64,000 nt of DNA from JAUIIK01 sp963745675 (GCA_963745675.1 CAVUYM010000009.1:124001-188000); one strand, 5' to 3'. Positions 18,443 to 27,737 are shown, counted from the first letter of the stretch. Numbers and translations: made by a program. Notes: a model not told the origin generated them from the letters alone.

Positions 18443-18889
18443 CTACACGTAGTCAGCGAGACAGAGTACGTCAATTTCGTTGATCTGGCGAAGACGTCGG
18501 TCGTTCGTCACGAATACATCTGCTCCTGCCCCAATGCACGAAGCGACTTGCAATGCGTCGGCTGGCCGAAGGGTGTTCGTTGCGCGGAGCGAACCAGCCA
18601 ACCATGCATCGCGAGCAAGTATCGGGACAATCGCTAGGTTGTCGATTGCTTCGAGAAACCCCGCATATAGGTATGCGATGTAGATCTGTTGCTCCCGAAT
18701 CGGTTTCACCGCAATCTCCATCAAGGTGACGACCGATGTCACTCCATGAGCCGCATTGTCTGAAAGACGATCAAGCACAATCTGAGACGCTTCCCCAAAT
18801 TCGGGATGATCCTCGACGACGTAGATGAATAGCGATGTATCCAAACCCAGGACGGAGTAGCGTGGAAGTACGTCTTCTATTCCTACCAC
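18443..18889 (-). CDS. vapC: VapC-like PIN-domain toxin
   Basis: A 148-residue PIN-domain ribonuclease. The acidic metal-binding residues are visible in order: LDTSLFIY (Asp17), LMEIAVKP (Glu), RPADALQVA (Asp) and VFVTNDRRL (Asp). VapC toxins cleave tRNA or rRNA when free of antitoxin. It starts at GTG and overlaps the antitoxin gene by seven bases, the usual translational coupling of such pairs. Confidence 0.88.
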   Translation of the reverse strand: MVGIEDVLPRYSVLGLDTSLFIYVVEDHPEFGEASQIVLDRLSDNAAHGVTSVVTLMEIAVKPIREQQIYIAYLYAGFLEAIDNLAIVPILARDAWLAGSLRATNTLRPADALQVASCIGAGADVFVTNDRRLRQINEIDVLCLADYV

Positions 18890-19116
18890 GCATCACGTTC
18901 CTGATTGATGTACTCCTCCACATCAACATCGGCCCAGATCTCCTTGTGGAGGCCGCGCAAGTGAGCGACGATATCATCGGGCTTGGGAATCATGACAATC
19001 AGACCGTCCCGCACGGAAACGATAAGCTGATCACCCGGCTTGATGCCGAGCTCTTTGCGAGCTTCAGCTGGAATCACGATCTGATTGCGGCTACTGACTT
19101 TGACGGTGGTTGTCAC
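18883..19116 (-). CDS. vapB: VapB-like AbrB/MazE-fold antitoxin
   Basis: A 77-residue swapped-hairpin AbrB protein. The DNA-binding N-terminus is VKVSSRNQIVIPAEARKELG, followed by KPGDQLIVSVRDGLIVMIPKP. The C-terminal tail VDVEEYINQERDAW would thread into the toxin. Starts at GTG and lies just upstream of, and overlapping, the PIN toxin. Such antitoxins usually repress their own operon. Confidence 0.88.
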   Translation of the reverse strand: MTTTVKVSSRNQIVIPAEARKELGIKPGDQLIVSVRDGLIVMIPKPDDIVAHLRGLHKEIWADVDVEEYINQERDAW

Positions 19117-19170
19117 TGGCTTGCTCTCTCGTCGATGGGTTGAAGTTGCTTAGCAAATTCTATCAATTGC

Positions 19171-19983
19171 TTAGCGGCCCTTCCATTCCGGCTTGCGCTT
19201 GTCGAGGAAGGAGTGGACGCCTTCCATGAAGTCATCGCTCATATAAGCCTTCAGGATCAGGTCTTCGTAGCGTTCTGGGCCGCGCTCGTCCAGGATGCGG
19301 CGAACGGTCTCTTTGAAGGTCTGGATCGTCAGCGGCGCGTGGCCAGCGATCGTCTGGGCTAACTCGTGGACGCTCTCCTCGAATGACTCCGGCTCGAAGA
19401 TGTCGTTGACCAGGCCCGCGGCGTGGGCAGTCTCGGCGTCGATCATGCGGGCGGTGAAGATGATCTCCTTTGCACGGGCGGGTCCTAGCAGGTCGATCAT
19501 CCGTGCGACACCACTGGCGGCCAATGTGTTGCCGAGGGTGCGGGCGATCGGGACGCCGAACTTCGCGTCCGGGGTGCAGACCCGCAGATCACAGGCCAGC
19601 GCGATTTGCGCCCCGCCGCCGACGGCGTAGCCCCTGATAGCAGCGATCGTCGGGCGTGGAAAGCGCTCAAGTGTTTCGGTCACCATGCTGATGCGCTGCT
19701 CGTATTCGATGGCATGCTGCCGGTCGGTAAACTCCTTGAACTGGTTGATGTCCGTCCCGGCGACGAAGGCGCGATCTCCAGAGCCGGTCAACACCAGCAC
19801 CCGAAAATCCGGATCTTCCGCCAGTTCCTCACAGACTCTGGCGAGTTCCTCCCACATATCGAACGTCAAAGCGTTGCGCGCCTGGGGCCGGTTGAAGGTG
19901 AGCCAGGCGACGCTGCCCTCGCGTTGAAAGAGGATGTCGCCGTCGAGACGTTGTTCGACCTCGGTTGTCATTGTCGTTGCCAT
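19171..19983 (-). CDS. Enoyl-CoA hydratase/isomerase family protein 1
   Basis: A 270-residue crotonase-fold protein, intact. CoA-binding region ARNALTFDMW, oxyanion-hole segments FVAGTDINQF and IRGYAVGGGAQIALACDLRV, and a C-terminal FxExxxSFLDKRKPEWKG tail. The second catalytic Glu of classical hydratases is not obvious at the GGG segment (PDAKFGVPIARTLGN), so isomerase, hydratase or hydrolase activity is open. AAGGAG lies five bases before the ATG. The neighbouring CoA-transferase suggests acyl-CoA catabolism. Confidence 0.9.
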   Translation of the reverse strand: MATTMTTEVEQRLDGDILFQREGSVAWLTFNRPQARNALTFDMWEELARVCEELAEDPDFRVLVLTGSGDRAFVAGTDINQFKEFTDRQHAIEYEQRISMVTETLERFPRPTIAAIRGYAVGGGAQIALACDLRVCTPDAKFGVPIARTLGNTLAASGVARMIDLLGPARAKEIIFTARMIDAETAHAAGLVNDIFEPESFEESVHELAQTIAGHAPLTIQTFKETVRRILDERGPERYEDLILKAYMSDDFMEGVHSFLDKRKPEWKGR

Positions 19984-20047
19984 TGGGGCTCCTTGTGGTG
20001 GCTTGGTTCGAGTTCAGTTGGTTGATTCTAGTAGAGATTGGGGAATT

Positions 20048-20190
20048 CCCTCACCCCCGGCCCCTCTCCCACACGCTTCCACTACGCTCCAGCGGGGGAG
20101 AGGGGAGCTAAGAGTTAGATAGATCCCGATCGTTGTTTGTCTTTCTCCCCTCTCCCCGCGCAGCAGTGGGAGAGGGGCCGGGGGTGAGGG
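20048..20190. repeat. Nested GC-rich inverted repeat element
   Basis: Perfect 25-bp terminal inverted repeats at 20048-20072 and 20166-20190 (the outer end reads CCCTCACCCCCGGCCCC). A second inner pair lies at 20092-20107 and 20145-20159, with one bulged base. The whole 143 bp can fold into one long hairpin. It lies between divergent enoyl-CoA hydratase and Rieske genes. It resembles the small palindromic repeats scattered in many Chloroflexota genomes; no coding. Confidence 0.8.
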
Positions 20191-20289
20191 TGTTTACGAC
20201 ATTCTTCCGATGGGCAGAAGATGGCAATGCTCTTAGGATGGAATTATCGGATATTGAGATCAGCCACAGAAAGGTGAAGGAGCCTAGCG

Positions 20290-22110
20290 ATGACTGCCAC
20301 GAAGGCGCAGAGCAGCACGTCAGAGAAATTCGTCGAGGTAGGTTCGCTAGACGGTCTGGAAAGTCCCACCATTGTCTCCGGCGGACGGCATGGGATTGCC
20401 GTCTTCATCAGCGACGGCGAGCCCTTCGCCGTCGACAACCGTTGCCCGCACATGGGCTTTCCGCTCGATCGCGGAACGGTTCGGGACGGTATCCTGACCT
20501 GTCACTGGCATCACGCCCGCTTCGATCTGGAGAGTGGCGGCACTTTCGATCCCTTCGCCAATGACGTGCAGGTCTACGATACTAAGGTTGAAGATGGCAT
20601 CGTCTACGTCAACATTATCCCACCCCCGACCGACTGGAAGGCGCGCTGGCTTACACGCCTCAGTGACGGCCTGGAACAGAATCTGAACCTGCTGTCGGTC
20701 AAGGCGGTGCTGGCATTGCATGAGGGTGGCGTCGATCCCAACGAGATCGTCGAGGTCGGCGCGACATTTGGAGCGCGCTATCGGGAACAGGGCTGGCAGG
20801 CTGGCCTGACGATCCTCTCGGCGATGAATAACATGCTGCCGCATCTGAAACCCGATGATCAGGTTCTGGCCCTCTATCACGGTATGGTCAACGTTGCCCG
20901 AGACTGCGCTGGCCAACCACCGCATTTCCAGCTGGACGAACTGCCGACCGATGAAGTTCCACCCGCACGACTCAAGACATGGTTCCGCTACTTCGTCGAG
21001 GTGCGTGATCGCGATGGTGCAGAGCGGGCGTTACTCACTGCGATTCACGCCGGGCTGGATTCGGCCCAGATCGCCGACATGCTTGCCGCTTCCGCTACAG
21101 ATCACTATTTCCTCAACGGCGGTCACAGCTTCGATTTCATCAATAAGGCAGCCGAAACGCTCGACTCGATCGGGTGGGACCAGGCTGAGAATGTTCTACC
21201 AAGCTTGATTCCCTCGTTGACCAATGCCACCCGTTCCGAAGAGCTCAACTCATGGCGCTATCCGATCGATCTAGTCGAGCTCGTTGAGAATGCGTTGGAA
21301 GGTCTTGATGATGCCCTCGCTGTCCCGCGTCAGGAAGACTGGGCGTCTTCCGATCAGGACGTGATGCAAGCGCTGGCTGACACCTTGCTCGGCGATGATC
21401 CAGAGGCGAGTGTTGACGCCATCAGCGCTGCCCTCACTGCCGGCGCGCCACTGACCGATTTGACACTAACGCTGAGCTACGCCTCGGCGTTGCGCATTGC
21501 ACGCTTCCATACCTCGAATGAATTTGGCGACTGGATCACGGTGCTGCATACCTTCACCTATAACAATGCCGTCCACCAGATGATGCAGCGAGCGCCGTCG
21601 CCGGAGCTTGTGCGTGGTATCTATCATGGCGCGATGAGCATCTACCTGGACCGCTTCCTGAACATGCCCTCGGCCCGTTTGCCTGAGAATCGCAACATCG
21701 AACGGGAACCAACCGGGGCCGATGAGCTGCTGGCACGTCTGCTGGAATTGACCGACATTGAGCAAAGAGTCGATGAGTCGGCTGTTGTCGTCTGGCGCTA
21801 TCTAACCCAGGGGCACGATCCGAAACCGCTGATTGCGACGCTCGGTCACGTCCTGTTGCGTGAGGATGGCGAGTTCCACTCCTATCAGATGCTCGAAGCC
21901 GGAACCCAGCTCTTCCACGAGCTCAGGGACTTCCAGCCGGAGGCGGCCAACCGAGTCATGGTCGCGGTTGCGCGCTATCTGGCGGCCAAAGCGCCGACAT
22001 CACGGGCGATGCTCCAGACGGCCAGAACGGCCATTCGCCTTCATCGCGGTGACAACATCTACGAGTCCGAGGAGGACACTGCGATGATGGCGGCTGCTGG
22101 AGACGACTAG
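20290..22110 (+). CDS. Rieske 2Fe-2S protein with large unknown helical C-terminal region
   Basis: Intact 606-residue protein. Residues 10-115 are a Rieske ferredoxin domain: CPHMG (Cys and His) and CHWHHARF (Cys and His) bind a 2Fe-2S cluster. Residues 120-600 are almost all helical, with repeated segments such as ALYHGMVNVARD and RGIYHGAMSIYLDRF and several conserved-looking His (DHYFLNGGHSFD, VLHTFTYNNAVHQMM). These suggest a second, possibly metal- or flavin-binding, catalytic region that I do not recognise. No signal peptide, so cytoplasmic. GGAG precedes the ATG. An FAD oxidoreductase gene follows after a hairpin and could supply electrons. Confidence 0.85.
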   Translation: MTATKAQSSTSEKFVEVGSLDGLESPTIVSGGRHGIAVFISDGEPFAVDNRCPHMGFPLDRGTVRDGILTCHWHHARFDLESGGTFDPFANDVQVYDTKVEDGIVYVNIIPPPTDWKARWLTRLSDGLEQNLNLLSVKAVLALHEGGVDPNEIVEVGATFGARYREQGWQAGLTILSAMNNMLPHLKPDDQVLALYHGMVNVARDCAGQPPHFQLDELPTDEVPPARLKTWFRYFVEVRDRDGAERALLTAIHAGLDSAQIADMLAASATDHYFLNGGHSFDFINKAAETLDSIGWDQAENVLPSLIPSLTNATRSEELNSWRYPIDLVELVENALEGLDDALAVPRQEDWASSDQDVMQALADTLLGDDPEASVDAISAALTAGAPLTDLTLTLSYASALRIARFHTSNEFGDWITVLHTFTYNNAVHQMMQRAPSPELVRGIYHGAMSIYLDRFLNMPSARLPENRNIEREPTGADELLARLLELTDIEQRVDESAVVVWRYLTQGHDPKPLIATLGHVLLREDGEFHSYQMLEAGTQLFHELRDFQPEAANRVMVAVARYLAAKAPTSRAMLQTARTAIRLHRGDNIYESEEDTAMMAAAGDD

Positions 22111-22162
22111 GCACCGCGTGATCGTATCTTGACTACCTAACCCACACCCTTTCCCCCCTTCC

Positions 22163-22191
22163 CGAAGCGCCGGTAAATCACCGGCGCTTCG
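22163..22191 (+). terminator. Hairpin after the Rieske gene
   Basis: Perfect 12-bp stem CGAAGCGCCGGT / ACCGGCGCTTCG with a five-base loop, 53 bases past the Rieske stop and about 70 bases before the FAD oxidoreductase. No T tract follows, so termination would be partial. Confidence 0.55.
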
Positions 22192-22260
22192 GCCGTCTGG
22201 CTGCGAAGTGGGAGCTAACGAGGAGCTTCGGTATGATCCGACGAGAATTGAGGAGGCGCT

Positions 22261-23455
22261 ATGAAAACAGCGGATGTCGTCGTCATCGGTGGCGGAGTAA
22301 ACGGGCTTAGCACTGCCTTCAACCTGGCGAAGCTCGGCGCAGGGAAGATCATCCTCGTCGAGCGTGGAGCGCTCGCCTCCGGCGCATCGGGTAAGTCGGG
22401 CGCGCTGGTGCGGATGCACTACACCAATCCCTACGAATCGAAGCTGGCCTTCGAGAGCCTGAAGATCTTCCAGAACTGGGCCGACGAAGTTGGCGGAGAT
22501 TGTGGCTGGCAGCAACCGGGATTCGTCGAAGTTGTCGCGCCGGGATATGAGGAGGAACTGGCCGCTAATGTACGCGATCAGCAGGAAATCGGCATCAAAA
22601 CCAGTATCGTAACGTCTGCTGATCTTTCCGAATTGTTCCCTGAGATGTTCGTCGACGATGTCGGCGCGGCAGCTTACGAGCCGGAGAGCGGTTGGGCCGA
22701 TCCGAATGCGACGGCACAGGCGTTCGCTGAAGCCGCGATGGCGCTTGGCGTCGAGATCATGACCGGCTGCGAGGTTATCTCGATTTTGACTCAGGAGAAC
22801 AAGATCACTGGTGTCCAGACGACCGATGGCCGGATTGATACAGATACCGTCGTGGCCGCTCCGGGCATCGGCGCCGGTCAGCTCCTTGATCCACTGGGCC
22901 TCGACCCTGGTCTCTATCGTGCAGCGCTCGAAAGTCGCGCTCTTTCGCCGGCCGCTGGGCTTTCGCGGCGACCAGCCGGTTGTCATCGACGCGATCAATG
23001 ACGCCTGGTTACGGGCGGAAGGCAACGGTTTGACCCTGATCGGCGCTGAATCTGGTTCGTTGCCCGAGGGGAGCCCGCAAGGCCCCAACGACTTCGACCA
23101 GACAATAGACAACGACTATGTGAATCACGCCCGGCGGGCATTGTCGGCGCGATTCCCGATCTATCGCGATGCGATCATGCGCGGTGGCTGGGCCGGACTG
23201 TATATGATGAGTCCGGATCACCGGCCAATCATCGACCAGCCTGAGTCCGTTGCCGGCCTCTACATCATGGTTGGGGACTCCGGCAGTTCGTTCAAGACCT
23301 CTCCTGCAATCGGTAAGTGCCTGGCCGAATGGATCGTCAATGGTGAGCCGCAGACCGCCGATCTGTCGCCCTTCAACGTTGGCCGTTTCGACGGCGAGAA
23401 TCCCTGGTTGGCGGATATGAACTATGGCCGACGAGGCCGCACGATTTCTCGTTAG
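22261..23455 (+). CDS. FAD-dependent oxidoreductase, DAO/sarcosine-oxidase beta type (one frameshift)
   Basis: About 398 codons of a DAO-superfamily flavoenzyme. Dinucleotide-binding motif VVVIGGGVNGLSTAF at residue 5, ALASGASGKSGALVRMHY after it, and the C-terminal FAD-binding stretch SPDHRPIIDQ...GLYIMVGDSGSSFKTSPAIG. The frame changes near 22930, where the expected KVALFRRPLGFRGDQPVVID continues. Relatives oxidise sarcosine, dimethylglycine or D-amino acids. GAGGAGG lies five bases before the ATG. The Rieske protein upstream may be its redox partner, though this is inference from position. Confidence 0.85.
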
Positions 23456-23483
23456 GGAAGATGCATTGACTGGAGTCCCATTG

Positions 23484-24314
23484 ATGCGACGGTTGGCGTA
23501 CATGCTGTTCGTCTGCCGCATTGGTCGACATTCGTCATTGTCGCTTGTGGTGGCGATGATGACGACGAGCCGGAGGCTAGAGCTACAGCTAACGACCGCC
23601 GATTCGGATGCGGGACAGGCGCAGACAGCGACTGAGTCGACGGCCACTACGACAGCTACGACGGCAGTGATAGAAGCGACTCCGACGGATGTGATTCCCA
23701 CCGCCACTGCATCGTCAACGCCTGTGGGTGGCGCTGAAGAGATTCCGCTGTCGTTGTTGGTCATTCCCGAACCTCACGATGCGTCGATTCCACAAGATGG
23801 TCGAGTGCTTGGAAATCCTGATGCAGCGGTCAGCATCGTCGAATACGGGGATTTTCAGTGACCAGGCTGTCGTCAATTCACCCGTGTGGTGGAGCCAGTC
23901 ATCGAAGAAACATATGTTGCAACCGGCCTGGCGACCTTCGAGTTTCGTGACTACGCGTTCCTGAGTGACGGTTCGGTGCTGGCGGCGGAAGCGGCCAGGT
24001 GCGCCGACGATCAGGGCTTCTTCTGGGAGTATCACGATCTGATCTTCGCCAACGTCGATAATCCGAATCTTCCCGGCCTGGAGCGCACCACCTTCGATCT
24101 TATTGCGCGCTATCTGGAGATGGATATGGATGCATTCGGCAGCTGCATGGATGAACATACTCACCAGACTGCGGTCAATCAGTCTCGCGAACAGGCCAGT
24201 GCTATCGGCGTCTCCGGTACCCCGGCGATTCTGCTCAACGGCGAGCTCGTCACCGGCATCGAAACCTACGACGAGCTCTTCCAGATGATCGAGGAGGCTG
24301 TGGCAGGGAATTGA
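23484..24314 (+). CDS. DsbA-family thiol-disulfide lipoprotein with in-frame TGA at the first active-site Cys
   Basis: Thioredoxin-fold DsbA-like protein, 276 codons including one internal TGA. The frame is the same on both sides of 23859-23861: VSIVEYGDFQ, TGA, PGCRQFTRVVEPVIEE. So the TGA stands where family members have the first Cys of CPGC. The C-terminal half is normal, including SGTPAILLNGELV with the cis-Pro loop. The start at 23484 has GGAG eight bases upstream. The N-terminus is low-quality: a +2 frame gives VIVACGGDDDDEPEA, a lipobox, so two compensating indels are likely before the Thr/Ala linker. The TGA may encode selenocysteine, or be an error or nonsense mutation. Confidence 0.75.
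23862..23896 (+). promoter_or_regulatory. Candidate SECIS-like stem-loop after in-frame TGA
   Basis: Fifteen bases after the TGA a 6-bp stem (TTCACC 23877-23882 / GGTGGA 23888-23893, one G-U pair) closes a CGTGT loop. A GGC/GCC pair below it brackets a bulge of nine bases. Known bacterial SECIS elements lie directly downstream of UGA with a G among the first two loop bases; here the loop starts 21 bases after the TGA and its second base is G. Suggestive only: small hairpins of this quality arise by chance in GC-rich coding DNA. Confidence 0.3.
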
Positions 24315-24526
24315 CGGATACCAGCTTCACACGTAGGCGGTCATCGTTTGATCGAAGATTCATTCTCCAGGCTAAAGCAGCGATGAACCTTGTGTTCACC
24401 CGCGAACGTATGCGTTCTCGTGGCCGGACGAATACGAGCTCGATGGTTTGATCTAGATCTTCGTAATAACGGGAACCTGTCCTGATTGGACCCTCGAAAG
24501 AGTGTCCTCCTGAGAGAAACGCAGTT

Positions 24527-24556
24527 GGGCACCCACGGAGTGGGTACGAAGGATCT
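24527..24556. repeat. Dispersed repeat fragment related to the 37.5 kb element
   Basis: The stretch GGGCACCCACGGAGTGGGTACG and the following AAGGATC match, with a few changes, the reverse complement of 37731-37761 inside the MITE-like element. The rest of 24315-24591 shows no gene. Evidence for a dispersed non-coding repeat family in this genome. Confidence 0.45.
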
Positions 24557-24591
24557 AGCGTCGACCGAGCCATACGTTCTTGGTCATAGAT

Positions 24592-24920
24592 CCTTCAGGC
24601 CCAGAGGGCGACCCCGTCAGTCTTGGCCAACTGACCGGTTACCTGGGAATACTTGGGCACTTTGAAAGGGTTGACGACGACGACCGGCAGGTCCACTCCC
24701 CCCCAGGGCAGCAGCCAGTCCTTGTTCATGGCCACCGGTCGCTTCCACTGCGAGGCGGTGCCAGCGGCGTCAAGCGACGTACGGGCCTTGCCCAGGCAGC
24801 GCCTGTCTGCTCAATCCGCCAGTGTTCTGGCTTGTTTCCCTCTCCCGGCATCAGACATACATCAATCAAGCGCTTGGCCACATCAAGCCCGACACAGGCG
24901 GCATCCATAAGGCACTCCAT
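24592..24920 (-). pseudogene. IS110-family transposase, N-terminal remnant
   Basis: Only the RuvC-like DEDD domain of an IS110-family transposase remains. It begins MECLMDAACVGLDVAKRLIDV (first Asp), has VEATGGHEQGLAAAL (Glu) after one frame change near 24780 and, after another near 24690, LPVVVVNPFKVPKYSQVTGQLAKTDGVALWA, then a stop at about 24594. The C-terminal Transposase_20 domain with its serine is missing. The TDG where TDRID is expected shows the last Asp is lost. Inactive remnant. Confidence 0.75.
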
Positions 24921-25196
24921 CTGAAAGGATGCACGGACGACGGACATCCTCGCTCACCCTTGCAGATACGAGTTCAGTGGGCTCAGGCAACCGTCCGTGC
25001 ATGGGATGACCAGCGGTAGTGCTGAGCGGCCTGTGCTGAGCGACGGTCTCCAGTGGACTTTGAATGACAGCAGGCTCGTTCACCCTCCCCCGGCCAGTCT
25101 CACCCAGTTCGAATATACAAGGATGACATTGTGTAAGGTTCTGTCCCTCCGGGCAAGCATCAGGCTACGATGTCTCGGGGAATGCGATGAACCTGA
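24921..25196 (-). other. Non-coding region upstream of the IS110 remnant
   Basis: About 276 bases upstream of the IS110 start. In intact IS110-group elements the long non-coding end upstream of the transposase encodes the bridge RNA. Here an 11-bp perfect inverted repeat (ATGCACGGACG at 24929-24939 and its complement at 24992-25002) and several GC-rich hairpins are visible. No protein-coding frame. Element borders were not found. Confidence 0.4.
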
Positions 25197-26480
25197 ATGG
25201 CAGTTATGAATAGAGCACAACTAGCACAAGCTATCGATGAACAGGTCGAGAGCCAGCGGAACGAGATGATCGGACTGCTCCAGCGGCTCGTCGCCGTACC
25301 ATCTGTGACCGGTGATGAGGGCGCTGTCCAGGATGCGATTGAGCCGGAGATGGCAAGGCGCGGTCTGGAGGTCGACCGCTGGGAGATGGAACCCGTCGAT
25401 ATCGAGCCGTACCGCTGGCACGTTGGCGACGAAACGCGTTTTGAGAACAGGCCAAACCTGGCCGCTGTCTTAAAGGCTGCGGGTAGTGGCCGGTCGATCC
25501 TCCTCAACGCGCATGTCGATACCGTCGACTACGGCAATCCAGATCTCTGGACCCATCCGCCGCTCTCTGGCCACGTCGAAGGAGACCTGCTTTACGGGCG
25601 CGGCTCCTGCGACATGAAGGGTGGGCTGGTCAGCTACCTGGCTGCGCTCGATGCACTCAATACGCTCGGCGTGACTCTGGCTGGCGATGTGACGGTGAAC
25701 ACGACCGTCGGAGAAGAAGATGGTGGCGTTGGAGCACTCTCGACGATTTTGCGTGGTTATCGTGCCGATGCGGCCCTGATCACTGAACCGACCCGGCTGG
25801 CACTTGTTCCGGCTCAGGGCGGGTCGCTGGTGATGCGTTTGACGATCCAGGGCAAGTCCGCCCACGGTGCGGTGCGTGACGAAGGCGTCTCGGCCATAGA
25901 GAAGTTCGTGCCAATCTTTCAGGATCTGCTGGCCTGGGAGTCCGAGCGCAACCGGGTGCTGGATCATCCGCTCTATAAGCATCTGGCGAACAAGGCGCCG
26001 TTCAGCTTCGGCGTCGTGCGGGCTGGAAGCTGGGCCTCGACCGTCCCAGAAACGCTGGTGGCCGAAGGCCGCCTCGGCCTGCTCCCCGGCGAGGATGTCG
26101 ATGAGTTCCGCCAGGCGGTTGAGGATCGTATCGATGGTGTCGCACGCGAGGATGGCTGGCTGCGCGAGCACCCACCGGCGGTCGACTGGTTTGGCGGTCA
26201 ATTCGCTCCGGTCGAGACGCCGGTCGAAGCGCCGATTTCCCAGGCTGTCATTGCCGCTCATCGGGCTGCGACGGGGGAAGATCCAGTTATCGAGGGCGTG
26301 CCCTATGGCGCGGACATGCGACTCTTCACCTTGCTGGGTGATATGCCGTGCGTGATGTACGGCGCCGGAGACGTCCGGGTCGCCCACCACACCGACGAAT
26401 ACATCTCGATCACCGAGCTGCTGACGGCGACGAAGACGATCGCGAACTTGCTGGTCGACTGGTGCGGAGTGGCAGAATGA
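25197..26480 (+). CDS. M20-family metallopeptidase (ArgE/DapE/ACY1-like)
   Basis: Intact 427-residue di-zinc hydrolase of the M20 clan; it removes acyl or aminoacyl groups from amide substrates. Metal and catalytic motifs: LLNAHVDTVDYG (His and the supporting Asp), RGSCDMKGGL (bridging Asp), TTVGEEDGG (general-base Glu and metal Glu), LITEPTRL, and the C-terminal VAHHTDEYISITEL (His). The ribosome site is weak and an in-frame ATG lies three codons in. Its stop overlaps the start of the CoA-transferase gene (ATGA), so the two are translated together. Confidence 0.9.
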   Translation: MAVMNRAQLAQAIDEQVESQRNEMIGLLQRLVAVPSVTGDEGAVQDAIEPEMARRGLEVDRWEMEPVDIEPYRWHVGDETRFENRPNLAAVLKAAGSGRSILLNAHVDTVDYGNPDLWTHPPLSGHVEGDLLYGRGSCDMKGGLVSYLAALDALNTLGVTLAGDVTVNTTVGEEDGGVGALSTILRGYRADAALITEPTRLALVPAQGGSLVMRLTIQGKSAHGAVRDEGVSAIEKFVPIFQDLLAWESERNRVLDHPLYKHLANKAPFSFGVVRAGSWASTVPETLVAEGRLGLLPGEDVDEFRQAVEDRIDGVAREDGWLREHPPAVDWFGGQFAPVETPVEAPISQAVIAAHRAATGEDPVIEGVPYGADMRLFTLLGDMPCVMYGAGDVRVAHHTDEYISITELLTATKTIANLLVDWCGVAE

Positions 26481-27669
26481 AGGATCTTCTCAAGGGGATG
26501 CGGATACTCGCGGTCGAGCAGTTCGGCGCTGGTCCATTTGGCACGCTGCATCTGGCCGACCTCGGGGCAGAGGTCATCAAGATCGAGAACCCACATGCAG
26601 GCGGCGACATCTCGCGCTCGGTCCCACCGTTTACCGGCGACCAGGACAGCCTCTACTTCCAGTCTTTCAACCGCAACAAGCGCAGCCTGACGCTCGATCT
26701 GAAACATCCTGACGGCCGCCAGATATTCGAGGATCTTGTGCGCGTTTCGGACGCCGTCTTCTCCAGCCTGCGCGGCGACCAGCCTGAAGCCCTCGGCCTC
26801 ACCTACGAGCACCTGAAAGCCGTCAATCCGAAGATCGTCTGTTGCGCATTGACTGGCTATGGCATGACCGGACCACGCAAAGCTGAACCAGCCTACGATT
26901 ATCTGATGCAGGCCTACGCCGGTTGGATGAGTCTGACCGGCGAACCGGGTTCGCCACCTGCCAAGAGCGCCTTCTCGGTCGTCGATTTCTCGGCTGGGCT
27001 GGTGGCGATGACCGGGATGCTGTCAGGAATCATCCGGGCGCGTGAGACGGGTATCGGTTGTGACGTCGATGTCAGCTTGCTTGATACCGCCGTATCGATG
27101 CTGAACTATGTCGCGATCTGGACGTTGAACCGTGATTTCGCGCCTGAGCGCCTGTCCGCCTCGGCCCATCCCAGCATCGTTCCATCCCAGGTCTTCGAAA
27201 CCAGCCGACGGTTGGATCGTCGTCTTTTGCGCCAAGGAGAAGTTCTGGCTCGATCTGGCAGATGCGATGGATGCCCGGGATCTCATCGACGATCCCCGCT
27301 ATCAGGGATTTGCTGGCCGTCTGAAACACCGCAACGAACTGGGTGAAGCGTTGTCAGCCCGGTTCAAGACGCGCACAACCGACGAGTGGCTTGGGCGTGC
27401 TACGTGGCAAGGTGCCGTGCGCGCCGGTCAACGACATCAATCAGGCCCTTGAGGACGAGCAAGTTCAGGCTCGCCAGATGATCCTCGAAGTCGACCATCC
27501 CGATTTTGGCCCACTCAAACAGACGGCGACTGCGATCAAGGTCGATGGCGAGCATCGTGAAGATCATCGCGGCCCGCGGCTGGGAGAGGACAACGTCGCG
27601 ATTCTTAGGGACGTGCTCGGGTATGCCGAAGACCAGATCCATGACCTGCGAATTAAGGGCGCTATCTGA
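26477..27669 (+). CDS. CaiB/BaiF family III CoA-transferase 2 (two frameshifts)
   Basis: About 397 codons. N-terminus LLKGMRILAVEQFGAGPFGTLHLADLGAEVIKIE, SFNRNKRSLTLDLK, the catalytic Asp region AEPAYDYLMQAYAG, and C-terminal VPCAPVNDINQALEDEQVQARQMI. Frame changes lie near 27205 and 27400. It starts inside the stop of the M20 peptidase (ATGA overlap), so the operon joins an amide hydrolase with CoA activation of a carboxylic acid. That fits sequential breakdown of an N-acyl or amide substrate. Confidence 0.88.
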
Positions 27670-27737
27670 GTTCGAGGCAAATAGGGAACACCGTCAATCC
27701 CAGTACTCCCTACACAGTCTCATTTGCAATCGACACA

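Noticed and set aside
22000..23112. 370-codon open frame on the minus strand
   Set aside because: Antisense to the Rieske end and the FAD oxidoreductase; not protein-like.
25470..26390. 306-codon open frame on the minus strand
   Set aside because: Antisense to the intact M20 peptidase.
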